Shown piece after piece: positions 22,843 through 30,637 of a stretch of DNA of 30,637 bases. The translations under genes were made by a program, and so were the position numbers. The notes below the pieces were generated by a model that worked only from the letters and a program-made list of their open reading frames with translations, searched no databases and had not been told where the DNA came from. This stretch comes from JANNRW01 sp031401815 (lineage in GTDB: Bacteria > Desulfobacterota > Desulfuromonadia > Geobacterales > DSM-12255), in NCBI GenBank assembly GCA_031401815.1, contig JANNRW010000247.1, positions 1 through 30,637 on the forward strand. Reading direction: 5' to 3'. Every line of letters starts with the position of its first letter. Within the stretch, counting starts at the first letter, position 1.

Positions 22843-25800
22843 ATGAGTAAAAAGATGGTTACAATTGACTGCAACACAGCCGCAGCTCATGTGGCACACG
22901 CTACCAACGAGGTAATTGCTATCTACCCAATAACCCCTTCATCGGTAATGGGCGAAATATCCGATGCCAAAAGTGCTGTCGGCGAAATGAACATCTGGGG
23001 TAACGTTCCGACAGTTGTCGAAATGCAGTCCGAGGGGGGGGCAGCAGGCGCAGTTCACGGCGCACTGCAGGCTGGCGCACTTACCACCACTTTCACTGCC
23101 AGCCAGGGTCTTTTGCTCATGATCCCCAACATGTTCAAGATTGCAGGTGAGCTGACCTCCACTGTTTTCCACGTTTCAGCCCGCGCCATCGCTGCCCAGG
23201 CTCTCTCCATCTTTGGCGACCACTCGGATGTAATGTCCTGCCGCTCTACCGGCTGGGCTTTTCTCTGCTCCAACAACGTTCAGGAGGTCATGGACTTTGC
23301 ATTGATTTCGCAGTCCTCGACACTGCGCAGTCGTGTTCCGTTTCTGCACTACTTTGACGGATTCAGAACTTCCCATGAAGCGCAGAAAGTTACCGAACTG
23401 ACTTTTGACGAGATGCGGGCAATGATAGACAACAAACTGGTTGCCGAGCACAAGGGTCGCGCCCTGACTCCTGACCGACCGGTCATGCGTGGAACTGCCC
23501 AGAACCCGGATGTCTACTTTCAGGGGCGTGAGACAGTCAACCCCTTCTACCCTGCCTGTGAGAAGATTGTTCAGGAAGAGATGGACAAGTTCGGCAAAAT
23601 GACTGGTCGCAAGTACAAGCTTGTCGATTACGTAGGAGCCAAAGACGCAGAGCGCGTTGTAGTTGTCATGGGATCCGGCGCTGACGTGGTTCATGAAACT
23701 GTAGATAATCTTGTCAAGAAGGGGGAGAAGGTCGGCGTAGTCAAGATTCGTCTTTATCGTCCATTCCCGCTGGACGCATTCATCAAGGCTCTCCCAAAAA
23801 CCGTAAAGAAAATAGCTGTCCTTGATCGAACCAAAGAGCCTGGTTCACTGGGCGAGCCAATTTACCTTGATGTCCGGACTGCAATCGGTGAAGCCATGGA
23901 GCAGAAGAAATTCTCTTTCAAAGGTTATCCTGTGATAGTAGGAGGACGCTACGGTCTCGGCTCCAAGGAGTTTAACCCGGCCATGGTCAAGGCAGTGTTT
24001 GACAACCTCAAACTTGCCAGACCAAAGAACAAGTTTGTTGTTGGCATTGAAGAAGATGTCACCGGTTGCAGCCTTAATGTTGATTACACATACAAAAATC
24101 CGATGGAAGGGGTATACGAGGCGATGTTCTTCGGACTTGGTTCTGACGGAACTGTAGGAGCCAACAAGAACTCCATCAAGATCATCGGGGAGGAGACTTC
24201 CAACAACGCCCAGGCCTACTTTGTGTACGACTCGAAGAAGGCAGGCTCCATGACCACCTCACACCTGCGCTTCGGCAAGAAGTACATTCGCGCTCCGTAT
24301 CTTGTACAGGAAGCTGACTTTGTCGCCTGCCACAACTTCTCTTTCATGGAAAAATTCGACATGCTCGCCAAGGCAAAAACCGGCGCTACATTCCTTCTGA
24401 ACGCACCTTTTGACGCCAGCAGCATCTGGAATGAGATACCGAAAGAGGTTCAGCAGCAGATTATTGACAAGAAACTCAAGTTCTATGTCATTGATGGTGT
24501 CAAACTCGGCAATGAAATCGGCCTCGGCCCCCGCATCAATGTAATCATGCAGACCGCCTTCTTCAAGATTTCGAATATTATCCCTCTGAAGGTTGCAATC
24601 TCCTCTATCAAGGATGCCATCAAAAAATCGTATGGCAAAGCTGGTGAAGCTGTCCTTGAGATGAACTACAAGGCAGTAGACGCCGGACTCAACAACTTCT
24701 ACGAAGTCAAGGTTCCGGCCAAAGCTACGAGCAAGATGAAAATGGCATCTGCTGTTTCCGCCAAGGCACCTAAATTCGTGAAAGAGGTTACCGGCGTTAT
24801 TGTCGCCGGACTCGGCGATTCCCTGCCGGTTTCCAAAATGCCTGCTGACGGAACTTTCCCGACTGCCACGTCCCAGTATGAAAAACGTAATATCGCCATT
24901 GACATCCCTGTCTGGGATGAGAAGCTCTGTATCCAGTGCGGTATCTGCTCTTTTGTCTGCCCACATGCCTCTGTCCGGATGAAGGCATATGACGCCAGCG
25001 AACTCAAAAAAGCTCCAAAAACATTCAAGTCGATTGACTGCACCATCCAGGAGATGAAAGGGAAGAAATTTACGATCCAGATCGCTCCAGAGGATTGCAC
25101 CGGCTGCGGCGCATGTTCCCATAACTGTCCGGCTAAAGACAAGCAGAACCCGAGCCACAAATCACTCGACATGCATTTCCAGCCACCACTACGTGCCCAG
25201 GAGGCAGAAAACTTCGAATTCTTCCTCTCGATTCCTGATGTTGATGCTACACAGGTAAAGCTTGAAACCCTCAGGAGCAACCAGCTTGTCCGTCCGCTGT
25301 TCGAGTTCTCCGGTGCCTGTCTCGGCTGTGGCGAAACACCTTATATCAAGCTTCTCACCCAGCTCTTTGGCGATCGTATGATGATCGCAAACGCCACAGG
25401 CTGCACCTCAATCTATGGAGGCAACCTGCCGACAACACCTTATGCCCAGCGTGCTGACGGTCGCGGCCCCACATGGTCCAACTCACTCTTCGAGGACAAC
25501 GCAGAGTTCGGTTTCGGCATGCGTCTTACAGTTGACCAGTTCAACAAGGCAGCTATCGGCTACCTTAACGAGCTGATAAGCTGCAAGTGCAAATCCTGTA
25601 CGCCGAACGTCCAGCTCATGAAAGATATCATTGCTGCTGATCAGTCGACTCAGGGAGGAATTGAAGCTCAGCGCGAAAGAGTCGAAAAACTGAAAAAAGC
25701 TCTCAAGGGGTGTAAGGAAAATGCAGCAGAACTGTTGTTACCTATTGCCGACTACCTTGTCATTAAATCAGTCTGGTGTATAGGTGGTGACGGCTGGGCC

Positions 25801-26427
25801 TATGACATAGGCTTTGGCGGTCTCGATCACGTCATTGCTTCCGGCAAGAACATCAACCTGCTTGTGCTTGATACTGAAGTCTACTCCAATACCGGAGGCC
25901 AGGCTTCAAAAGCAACACCAATGGGGGCTGTTGGTCTTTTCGCAGCAGGCGGGAAGCAGGTTTCCAAGAAGGATCTCGGGATGATTGCAATGTCCTACGG
26001 TTCAGTCTATGTAGCTACAGTGGCGCTCTCCAATCCCGCTCAATGCGTCAAGGCGATGCTGGAAGCCGAAGCTTTTGATGGCCCTTCCGTTATCATAGCT
26101 TACGCTCACTGCATCGCTCACGGTATCAACATGACCGAAGGGGTCGATGCACAGCGAAAAGCAGTTCAGTCCGGCTACTGGCCGCTTTACCGCTACAACC
26201 CGGCACTTGCAGCTGAATGCAAGAATCCGCTGGTACTGGACAGCAAAGCTGCAACCATTGAATTCAGCGAATACACCGATAATGAAAACCGCTACCGCAT
26301 GCTGAAAAAAGCCAATCCGGAGCAGGCAGACGCGCTGATGGCAAAGGCAGGAGAGTGGACCAAGGCTCATTTCGCCTACTACCAGAAACTGGCAGCCCTT
26401 ACCTATGAGGATACCTGCAAGAAGTAG
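22843..26427 (+). CDS. por: Pyruvate:ferredoxin (flavodoxin) oxidoreductase, single chain
   Basis: This homodimeric enzyme oxidises pyruvate to acetyl-CoA and CO2 with ferredoxin reduction, or works in reverse for pyruvate synthesis. The 1,194-residue length is typical of the single-chain (NifJ/Por) type. Domain I begins T-I-D-C-N-T-A-A-A-H and contains Y-P-I-T-P-S-S. Two [4Fe-4S] motifs of the ferredoxin-like domain lie near residues 695 (C-I-Q-C-G-I-C) and 752 (C-T-G-C-G-A-C). The proximal cluster region is near 825 (C-L-G-C-G-E-T). The thiamine diphosphate site is G-G-D-G-W-A-Y-D-I-G near 982, followed by Y-S-N-T-G-G-Q. AGGAGG lies 6 nt before the ATG. It follows recR by 60 bp and ends at a strong terminator. 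Confidence 0.98.
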   Translation: MSKKMVTIDCNTAAAHVAHATNEVIAIYPITPSSVMGEISDAKSAVGEMNIWGNVPTVVEMQSEGGAAGAVHGALQAGALTTTFTASQGLLLMIPNMFKIAGELTSTVFHVSARAIAAQALSIFGDHSDVMSCRSTGWAFLCSNNVQEVMDFALISQSSTLRSRVPFLHYFDGFRTSHEAQKVTELTFDEMRAMIDNKLVAEHKGRALTPDRPVMRGTAQNPDVYFQGRETVNPFYPACEKIVQEEMDKFGKMTGRKYKLVDYVGAKDAERVVVVMGSGADVVHETVDNLVKKGEKVGVVKIRLYRPFPLDAFIKALPKTVKKIAVLDRTKEPGSLGEPIYLDVRTAIGEAMEQKKFSFKGYPVIVGGRYGLGSKEFNPAMVKAVFDNLKLARPKNKFVVGIEEDVTGCSLNVDYTYKNPMEGVYEAMFFGLGSDGTVGANKNSIKIIGEETSNNAQAYFVYDSKKAGSMTTSHLRFGKKYIRAPYLVQEADFVACHNFSFMEKFDMLAKAKTGATFLLNAPFDASSIWNEIPKEVQQQIIDKKLKFYVIDGVKLGNEIGLGPRINVIMQTAFFKISNIIPLKVAISSIKDAIKKSYGKAGEAVLEMNYKAVDAGLNNFYEVKVPAKATSKMKMASAVSAKAPKFVKEVTGVIVAGLGDSLPVSKMPADGTFPTATSQYEKRNIAIDIPVWDEKLCIQCGICSFVCPHASVRMKAYDASELKKAPKTFKSIDCTIQEMKGKKFTIQIAPEDCTGCGACSHNCPAKDKQNPSHKSLDMHFQPPLRAQEAENFEFFLSIPDVDATQVKLETLRSNQLVRPLFEFSGACLGCGETPYIKLLTQLFGDRMMIANATGCTSIYGGNLPTTPYAQRADGRGPTWSNSLFEDNAEFGFGMRLTVDQFNKAAIGYLNELISCKCKSCTPNVQLMKDIIAADQSTQGGIEAQRERVEKLKKALKGCKENAAELLLPIADYLVIKSVWCIGGDGWAYDIGFGGLDHVIASGKNINLLVLDTEVYSNTGGQASKATPMGAVGLFAAGGKQVSKKDLGMIAMSYGSVYVATVALSNPAQCVKAMLEAEAFDGPSVIIAYAHCIAHGINMTEGVDAQRKAVQSGYWPLYRYNPALAAECKNPLVLDSKAATIEFSEYTDNENRYRMLKKANPEQADALMAKAGEWTKAHFAYYQKLAALTYEDTCKK

Positions 26428-26445
26428 TTTCTTGAATCAGAAAAC

Positions 26446-26482
26446 AAAAAAGCCCCCGGCATCGTCTGCCGGGGGCTTTTTT
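26446..26482. terminator. Bidirectional intrinsic terminator after por
   Basis: AGCCCCCGGCA (26451-26461) pairs with TGCCGGGGGCT (26467-26477) and extends into A-run/T-run pairing, with at least seven T after the stem. It can act in both directions. Confidence 0.95.
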
Positions 26483-26681
26483 TTGTTCAACGAGGCAGTC
26501 TCCCGACCATCTCCCGTACCCTCACCGGATGCTGTTGCGCCATCGCCTGTAGCCCCCCTCTGTTCAGCATCCCAGTCAAAATATTTCTGAATAGAGCAGA
26601 GACGAACAGCCGGAAAGGCATGGGAGAGTTTTGCGCTGAGTTGAATCGGTTCATCACACTTTTGGGGATGATAACAACCAA

Positions 26682-26710
26682 TAGACAATAAATCATTTTT
26701 GATATATCAT
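26682..26710 (+). promoter_or_regulatory. Possible promoter of hicAB
   Basis: TAGACA (26682-26687) and TATCAT (26705-26710) are 17 bp apart. The predicted start coincides with the hicA ATG at 26717, so the transcript may be leaderless. Confidence 0.45.
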
Positions 26711-26716
26711 TCAGCC

Positions 26717-26902
26717 ATGACCGGAACCGAAATCATTGCAAAACTGAAAGAAGAGGGTTGGACAGTTGATCGCATCCACGGAAGTCATCACATCATGATC
26801 AAGAACGGAAAAGTCGTTCCAGTTCCGGTACACGGCAAGCGCGATGTTGGAGCAGGATTGCTTGCCGCCATTCAACGCCAAAGCGGTATTAAGCTGAAGT
26901 AG
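26717..26902 (+). CDS. hicA: HicA-family mRNA interferase toxin
   Basis: HicA is a small double-stranded RNA-binding-fold toxin that cleaves mRNA. The 61-residue protein starts T-G-T-E-I-I-A-K-L-K-E-E-G-W and has the family core G-S-H-H (22-25) with catalytic His24. The basic strand ends in V-P-V-H-G-K-R-D-V-G, as usual. I preferred the ATG at 26717 over a TTG at 26699 because HicA proteins begin right before this helix; no Shine-Dalgarno precedes either. hicB follows after 9 bp. Confidence 0.92.
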   Translation: MTGTEIIAKLKEEGWTVDRIHGSHHIMIKNGKVVPVPVHGKRDVGAGLLAAIQRQSGIKLK

Positions 26903-26911
26903 GAGACAACC

Positions 26912-27328
26912 ATGGATATTCGTTACCCCGCAAAAGTTGAGCTTCAGGAACCTACAGGCTATTTGGTCAGTTTCATAGACCTGGAAGACACCTTTACCGA
27001 AGGTGTAACCAGAGAAGAAGCGATTTTCAATGCTTCAGAAGTTCTATCAGCAATGCTGTCATGGAGGCTGGATAATGATATGCCGCTCCCTGAACCGACT
27101 CAACACACTATAGACACCGTCTACATTTCACCGGATGCTCGCACTCAGGCGGCGTTACTTGTGCGACGCGCTCGCGGTGACCGCTCCCTGGCAGAAATTG
27201 CGAGAGTTTTGGAAACATCTTGGCCTGCGGCTAAAAGACTCGAAGACCCCCACCACTGGCCCAGTCTGAAACAGCTGGAAAAAGCGGCAGCAGCTCTTGG
27301 ACGACGACTTGTTCTCAACTTCGATTAA
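26912..27328 (+). CDS. hicB: HicB-family antitoxin with helix-turn-helix
   Basis: HicB binds and neutralises HicA and represses the operon. The 138-residue protein has the partial RNase H-like HicB fold (residues 1-60, with Y-P-A-K-V-E and F-T-E-G-V-T-R-E-E-A). A C-terminal DNA-binding region (about 75-135, R-S-L-A-E-I-A-R-V-L ... L-K-Q-L-E-K-A-A-A-A-L-G) follows, as in the longer HicB subgroup. AGGAG lies 7 nt before the ATG. The toxin-first order is the usual hicAB arrangement. The 3' end contains one arm of a long imperfect inverted repeat. Confidence 0.93.
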   Translation: MDIRYPAKVELQEPTGYLVSFIDLEDTFTEGVTREEAIFNASEVLSAMLSWRLDNDMPLPEPTQHTIDTVYISPDARTQAALLVRRARGDRSLAEIARVLETSWPAAKRLEDPHHWPSLKQLEKAAAALGRRLVLNFD

Positions 27329-27366
27329 CAGCCGTCGTCCAACGCCAAGAGCTGGACAGTCTTTTT
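27291..27366 (+). terminator. Imperfect long hairpin plus T-run at the hicB 3' end
   Basis: Arm 27291-27306 (CAGCTCTTGG + ACGACG) pairs with 27333-27354 as 10 + 6 bp, with a 6-nt insertion in the second arm and a 26-nt loop. A run of six T follows at 27361-27366. The first arm lies inside the hicB coding sequence. It may act as a terminator, though the large loop and the 6-nt spacing to the T-run are atypical. Confidence 0.45.
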
Positions 27367-27719
27367 TGCCTTAATGCAGAGTACTGCTTTCCAACTCCTC
27401 TTCGACTAAAAAGATCTTTCTGTCAGCCGGTTTATAATGTATTGGAGCTATGTTCATTATTTGTGAACATCTAGTTTTCGTGAACAAGATACAAGAAAAA
27501 TATCAATGTCGCTCTGGGAGCATAAAACTTAATAGATATTTATACGCAGGAACAGCCCGAATAAATATTATTTTATTCGGAGTACAGTCCGGACTTATGG
27601 TGAATGTAAATGAAGTTTTACCGTGGCATGCACTTTCGATTAGCAGGGGAGTATTGCGATTTCCTTCAACCTTCAACCTTCAGCCTTCAGCCTTCAGCCT
27701 TCACCCTTCACCCTTCTCC
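27355..27719. other. Gene-free gap between hicB and the fibronectin-repeat gene
   Basis: About 365 bp with no gene I can support. It holds a TATAAT (27433-27438), an inverted repeat ATGTTCA-N7-TGAACAT (27450-27456, 27464-27470) with a third TGAACA just after it, and the 7-bp repeat array at 27663-27718. The promoter-like and operator-like elements have no obvious gene to serve. Confidence 0.5.
27663..27718. repeat. Heptanucleotide tandem array, CCTTCAN type, eight units
   Basis: Eight 7-bp units: CCTTCAA twice, CCTTCAG three times, CCTTCAC twice, then CCTTCTC. The last base varies in blocks, which suggests expansion by slippage. It ends 1 bp before the stop codon of the fibronectin-repeat gene. 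Confidence 0.92.
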
Positions 27720-30637
27720 TCATGGACAAATCAGCGGCTGTCCCGGATATGGAGGGGGGAGAGCAATAGTTTCACCTGTATAAAGTGAGGCTGTTGCCCC
27801 CTTGAAAGCCCTTGCCCGGTATTTGTGAGGCAGACCCGGAGTTATGGAAATTCTATCAGTATGGGATGGTTCTCCGGGCAACTTTGTTGCAATTACCTTC
27901 CAGCCGCCGGACATTTTCCGTTCAATCTGAACCTGATCTATGTCGGAACGGCATGAAACAATCCCACAGGCAGCCGGATCATATGACCAGTCAAGCCTTA
28001 TGCTCATGGAGTTTTGCGGAGTGGCAGCGAGTGCCGGAATCGCCACATCAGTAGTGGTTAAGCATACCCCGGCGCTTGGGATTGAATCTCCTCCGGTTAT
28101 ATTCCAGGCTTTGACCCGATAACAGTAGTAGCTGTTTGCTGCAAGGCCGCTGTCAGCATGTGAAACCTCGGTATCTGTGGAGGTGGGGCAGGCTGGCGTC
28201 TTGAAGGCATAACCACAGAAGGAGGTGCCATAGGCAACGCTTTTCTGGGCTACTTCATTGTAGGGGCCAGGCTCTGACAAACTTCTCTCAATCTTGTAGT
28301 TTGTTGCCCCTTTTTTAACTCTCCAGAAGATCTCAATGCGTTCCGGAGACAATGCCTTCAATGTGACCAGCGGAGAGTCAGGGGTTGTAGTGGTGGTCAG
28401 AACATTGCTTGGCAGGGAGTTGCCTGCCGCATTGACGGCCAGCAGACGGAATGAATAAAAGGTGCCAAAGTTTGGCATGGTTACAGTTGCAAAGAGAACA
28501 TCTGCAGCTGTTGTAGTGAGGGAGTTCCAGTTTGTGCCGTCAGTTGAGTACTGGGGCAGATATCCGGTATTACCTGGCATCTGGTTCCAGGAGAGAGAGA
28601 CCTGTTTGCCTGAAACCGCAGTGATTGCGGTGAGTGTTGGCGGTGAAAGGAAGGTAGCCCGGGCAGCCGGATCACTGAAATCCGAGTTTCCGGAAGGCCC
28701 GTTTGCCCGTGCCTGATAGCAGTACCAGGCACCTGGTGTGAGACTTGAATGTGTATAGTAAGAGACATTTGTCCCAAGAGTGATATTAGTCCATGTTCCG
28801 GCGCTACAGTCGCTCCCTGATCGCTCTTTCCACTGGAGAGTATAACCGGTATCGCCGTAGACATTACTCCAGGTTACGTATAGCTGGCTGGAGGAGTTGG
28901 TCGTAATTGTCCCCATTACAGGCTTGGGGGGGAAAGTGGTTGCATACTGCGGAGTGCTCCAGGCCGAATACTCTCCGACTGAATCCATTACTCTCACCCG
29001 GTATTGATAGGTATAACCTGAAACTAGAGTACTTTCGCTCAGGTCAAGAACATCTACAGCTCTTGCAGTAGTAACGCAACTGCTGCTGAATGAGGAGTAA
29101 TTTGTCGGATTATCGGGGTTGTTGGTTGGACAGCGTTCCACCTGATAGCCGTTATTGTTTGTAACCTGGCTCCATGAAAGATCAATCCGGGTGGCGGAAA
29201 CAACCACCGGAGCATTAAGGGTCGGCGTTGGGAGCGGAGTGGTTTTGCACGCTTCGTCGCTGTAGCTGTCCGGAGGAGCATAGGTCTCGTTGCTGAATGC
29301 CTTGATCCGGTAACAGTACTGGGTGCTCATGGAAAGGCCGTTGTCTGTGAAAGTTATAACAGTGAGATTGGTTGCACCTGCAACATCCCCCCAGGTACCA
29401 CCGGTTCCCTGTTTGCGTTGCAGGCCAAAGCCGGTTTCACCGGTTATGTCACTCCAGTTGACTGTCAGACTGGTTGCAGACGCTGGCAGAATGGTCGGTG
29501 TTGCAGGTTTGGCAAACCAGACCTTGCTCTTTAAGTAGTTGCTCGGGGCAGAGGTGGTGTTTGCATTTGTGGCAATCAGACGATAACTTGTGCCATAACC
29601 TGCGCTCAAGCCGTGGGCACGGGTATTGGTGAGGATGTCGGCAGGCAGACCGCTCACCAGATCGCTCCAGGCCGTCCATGGCCAACTGCCGGGGGTGACG
29701 GAGTTGCAGTAACTGACATTGTTAGAATCATTACAGTATGACTGCTGGATTTTGTAGCCGCTCTCTCCTGTCACATCAGTCCAGACCAGAGTCATGGCAG
29801 TGGCCGAATTCATGGTGACACTGGTAAGAGAAGGGGTCGGCAGAAGAGTCCAGGCGTTGACCGGACTGCTCCAGACAGAGTCGCCACCGGCATTTGTCGC
29901 TTTGAGCTGGAAATAATAGCGGCTGTTTTCGCTGAGACCTGTGACTGAACAACTGAATGCCGTTGTACCGCTGCAAGTCGGATAATCTGCAAAGCTGCCG
30001 CTCTCCAGCCGGTATTGCAGGGTATAATTTGCAGCGCCTGTCACGGATCCCCAGGAGAGATTGATCTGGCTGACAGAGATGACTGAAGGGGCATTAAGCG
30101 CAGGTACAGCAGGTTTGGTTATCATGCTTGTTTCATTGCTCTGCAACGAATAGCCTGAAGCGCTGTTGCTGTAAACCCGGTAATAATAGGTCGTGCCGGG
30201 GGAGAGGCCGGAGTCGGCATGGGAATTCTGATCGGTCAATTTGGTGGTGAGCAGACTCCAGGAACCGCCTGCACCAATCTTCCGTTCGATCTTGTAGCCA
30301 CTGTTGCCAACGATGTTACTCCAGGAAAGGGATAACTGGGTGGTTGAATCAACCACCGGAACATTCAGCACGGGAGCTGCCAGTGTGGTTGTGGCACAGG
30401 TCTCGATCTTGCGGGAGTCCAGAGTGCCGTTGAAGGCGCTGATCCGGTAGCAGTAGGTCGTACCGGCAGCACGCCCGGTATCCTGGAAAGTTGTTGACCC
30501 GGCAGTCGGCTCGCCAATGATACTCCAGTTCGAGAAGAGAGTGACCGGTGCAAGGGTTCTCTCTATCCGGAATGAGTAGCCTGGACTGTTGTTACTCCAG
30601 GCGAGATTGATTTTGCTGAAGTCAGACTGAGGTGTTG
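27720..30637 (-). CDS. Fibronectin type III repeat protein, C-terminal part (runs off the window)
   Basis: The frame is open from the stop at 27720 to the right edge, so the N-terminus lies outside the window; the GTG at 30371 is internal. At least 972 residues are visible. They form nine complete fibronectin type III-like repeats of about 85-115 residues plus part of a tenth. Each starts with a P-x-L-x-x-P/V motif, then L-S-W-S, G-Y-x-I-E-R or similar, and a G-L-x-x-x-x-x-Y-x-Y-R-V strand. Many repeats carry paired Cys (for example Y-C-Y-R), which may form disulfides and implies export. The protein ends in a short P-Y-P-G-Q-P-L-I-C-P tail with no sorting signal or membrane anchor. It is probably a surface or secreted adhesive or scaffold protein; no enzymatic domain is in view. 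Confidence 0.9.
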   Translation of the reverse strand, partial: TPQSDFSKINLAWSNNSPGYSFRIERTLAPVTLFSNWSIIGEPTAGSTTFQDTGRAAGTTYCYRISAFNGTLDSRKIETCATTTLAAPVLNVPVVDSTTQLSLSWSNIVGNSGYKIERKIGAGGSWSLLTTKLTDQNSHADSGLSPGTTYYYRVYSNSASGYSLQSNETSMITKPAVPALNAPSVISVSQINLSWGSVTGAANYTLQYRLESGSFADYPTCSGTTAFSCSVTGLSENSRYYFQLKATNAGGDSVWSSPVNAWTLLPTPSLTSVTMNSATAMTLVWTDVTGESGYKIQQSYCNDSNNVSYCNSVTPGSWPWTAWSDLVSGLPADILTNTRAHGLSAGYGTSYRLIATNANTTSAPSNYLKSKVWFAKPATPTILPASATSLTVNWSDITGETGFGLQRKQGTGGTWGDVAGATNLTVITFTDNGLSMSTQYCYRIKAFSNETYAPPDSYSDEACKTTPLPTPTLNAPVVVSATRIDLSWSQVTNNNGYQVERCPTNNPDNPTNYSSFSSSCVTTARAVDVLDLSESTLVSGYTYQYRVRVMDSVGEYSAWSTPQYATTFPPKPVMGTITTNSSSQLYVTWSNVYGDTGYTLQWKERSGSDCSAGTWTNITLGTNVSYYTHSSLTPGAWYCYQARANGPSGNSDFSDPAARATFLSPPTLTAITAVSGKQVSLSWNQMPGNTGYLPQYSTDGTNWNSLTTTAADVLFATVTMPNFGTFYSFRLLAVNAAGNSLPSNVLTTTTTPDSPLVTLKALSPERIEIFWRVKKGATNYKIERSLSEPGPYNEVAQKSVAYGTSFCGYAFKTPACPTSTDTEVSHADSGLAANSYYCYRVKAWNITGGDSIPSAGVCLTTTDVAIPALAATPQNSMSIRLDWSYDPAACGIVSCRSDIDQVQIERKMSGGWKVIATKLPGEPSHTDRISITPGLPHKYRARAFKGATASLYTGETIALPPPYPGQPLICP

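Noticed and set aside
26487..26696. Minus-strand 69-codon ORF ending just before the por terminator
   Set aside because: No ribosome binding site or recognisable motif; it fills a gap but lacks support. The bidirectional terminator alone is not enough.
27450..27788. Plus-strand 112-codon ORF downstream of a TATAAT
   Set aside because: Its second half is the translated 7-bp repeat array and the antisense of the fibronectin-repeat gene; no ribosome binding site.

Overview
The window looks like a chromosomal segment of an anaerobic, metal-reducing Desulfuromonadota bacterium, most likely Geobacterales. The evidence is the gene order SRP RNA - dnaX - ybaB - recR - single-chain pyruvate:ferredoxin oxidoreductase, a GSU2403-family nucleotidyltransferase, a class I hybrid-cluster protein, and a menaquinone methyltransferase. 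Family assignments are made by eye from motifs; no database search was run.

Layout. Positions 1-3416 (minus strand) carry hcp followed by a mercury-methylation pair, hgcA and hgcB. The hgcA frame runs upstream through one in-frame UGA to a well-formed ribosome binding site and ATG. The UGA follows a Cys codon and precedes a SECIS-like hairpin, so HgcA may be a selenoprotein with a Cys-Sec pair. Upstream of hcp lies a TTGACC/GGTCAA palindrome, shared with a divergent envelope-protein gene (3675-4280). Positions 4273-7637 hold menG (minus), a c-di-AMP synthase fused to YbbR repeats, and a secreted LysM-NlpC/P60 peptidoglycan hydrolase. Positions 7736-15830 (minus) hold a lipoprotein, a 1,075-residue AsmA-like protein, an EF-hand membrane protein paired with an isochorismatase-family hydrolase, and an Atg22/UMF1-type MFS transporter.

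A tRNA-Ser(GGA) at 15973-16063 opens an accessory stretch (16130-19563). It holds a HipB/HipA toxin-antitoxin pair, a 41-bp near-identical repeat on both sides of that pair, gene remnants and the GSU2403-type nucleotidyltransferase. The conserved block ffs-dnaX-ybaB-recR-por follows (19679-26427) and ends in a strong bidirectional terminator. After it come a HicA/HicB pair, a 365-bp gene-free gap, and the C-terminal part of a large fibronectin type III repeat protein that runs off the right edge.

How the genes fit together: Hcp (nitrosative stress), HgcAB (corrinoid/ferredoxin methyl transfer to Hg(II)), POR (acetyl-CoA and low-potential ferredoxin) and MenG (quinone) all fit strictly anaerobic respiration. 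The c-di-AMP synthase next to a cell-wall hydrolase suggests an envelope-homeostasis unit. Three intergenic arrays of degenerate 7-bp repeats, each with its own unit sequence, recur across the window.
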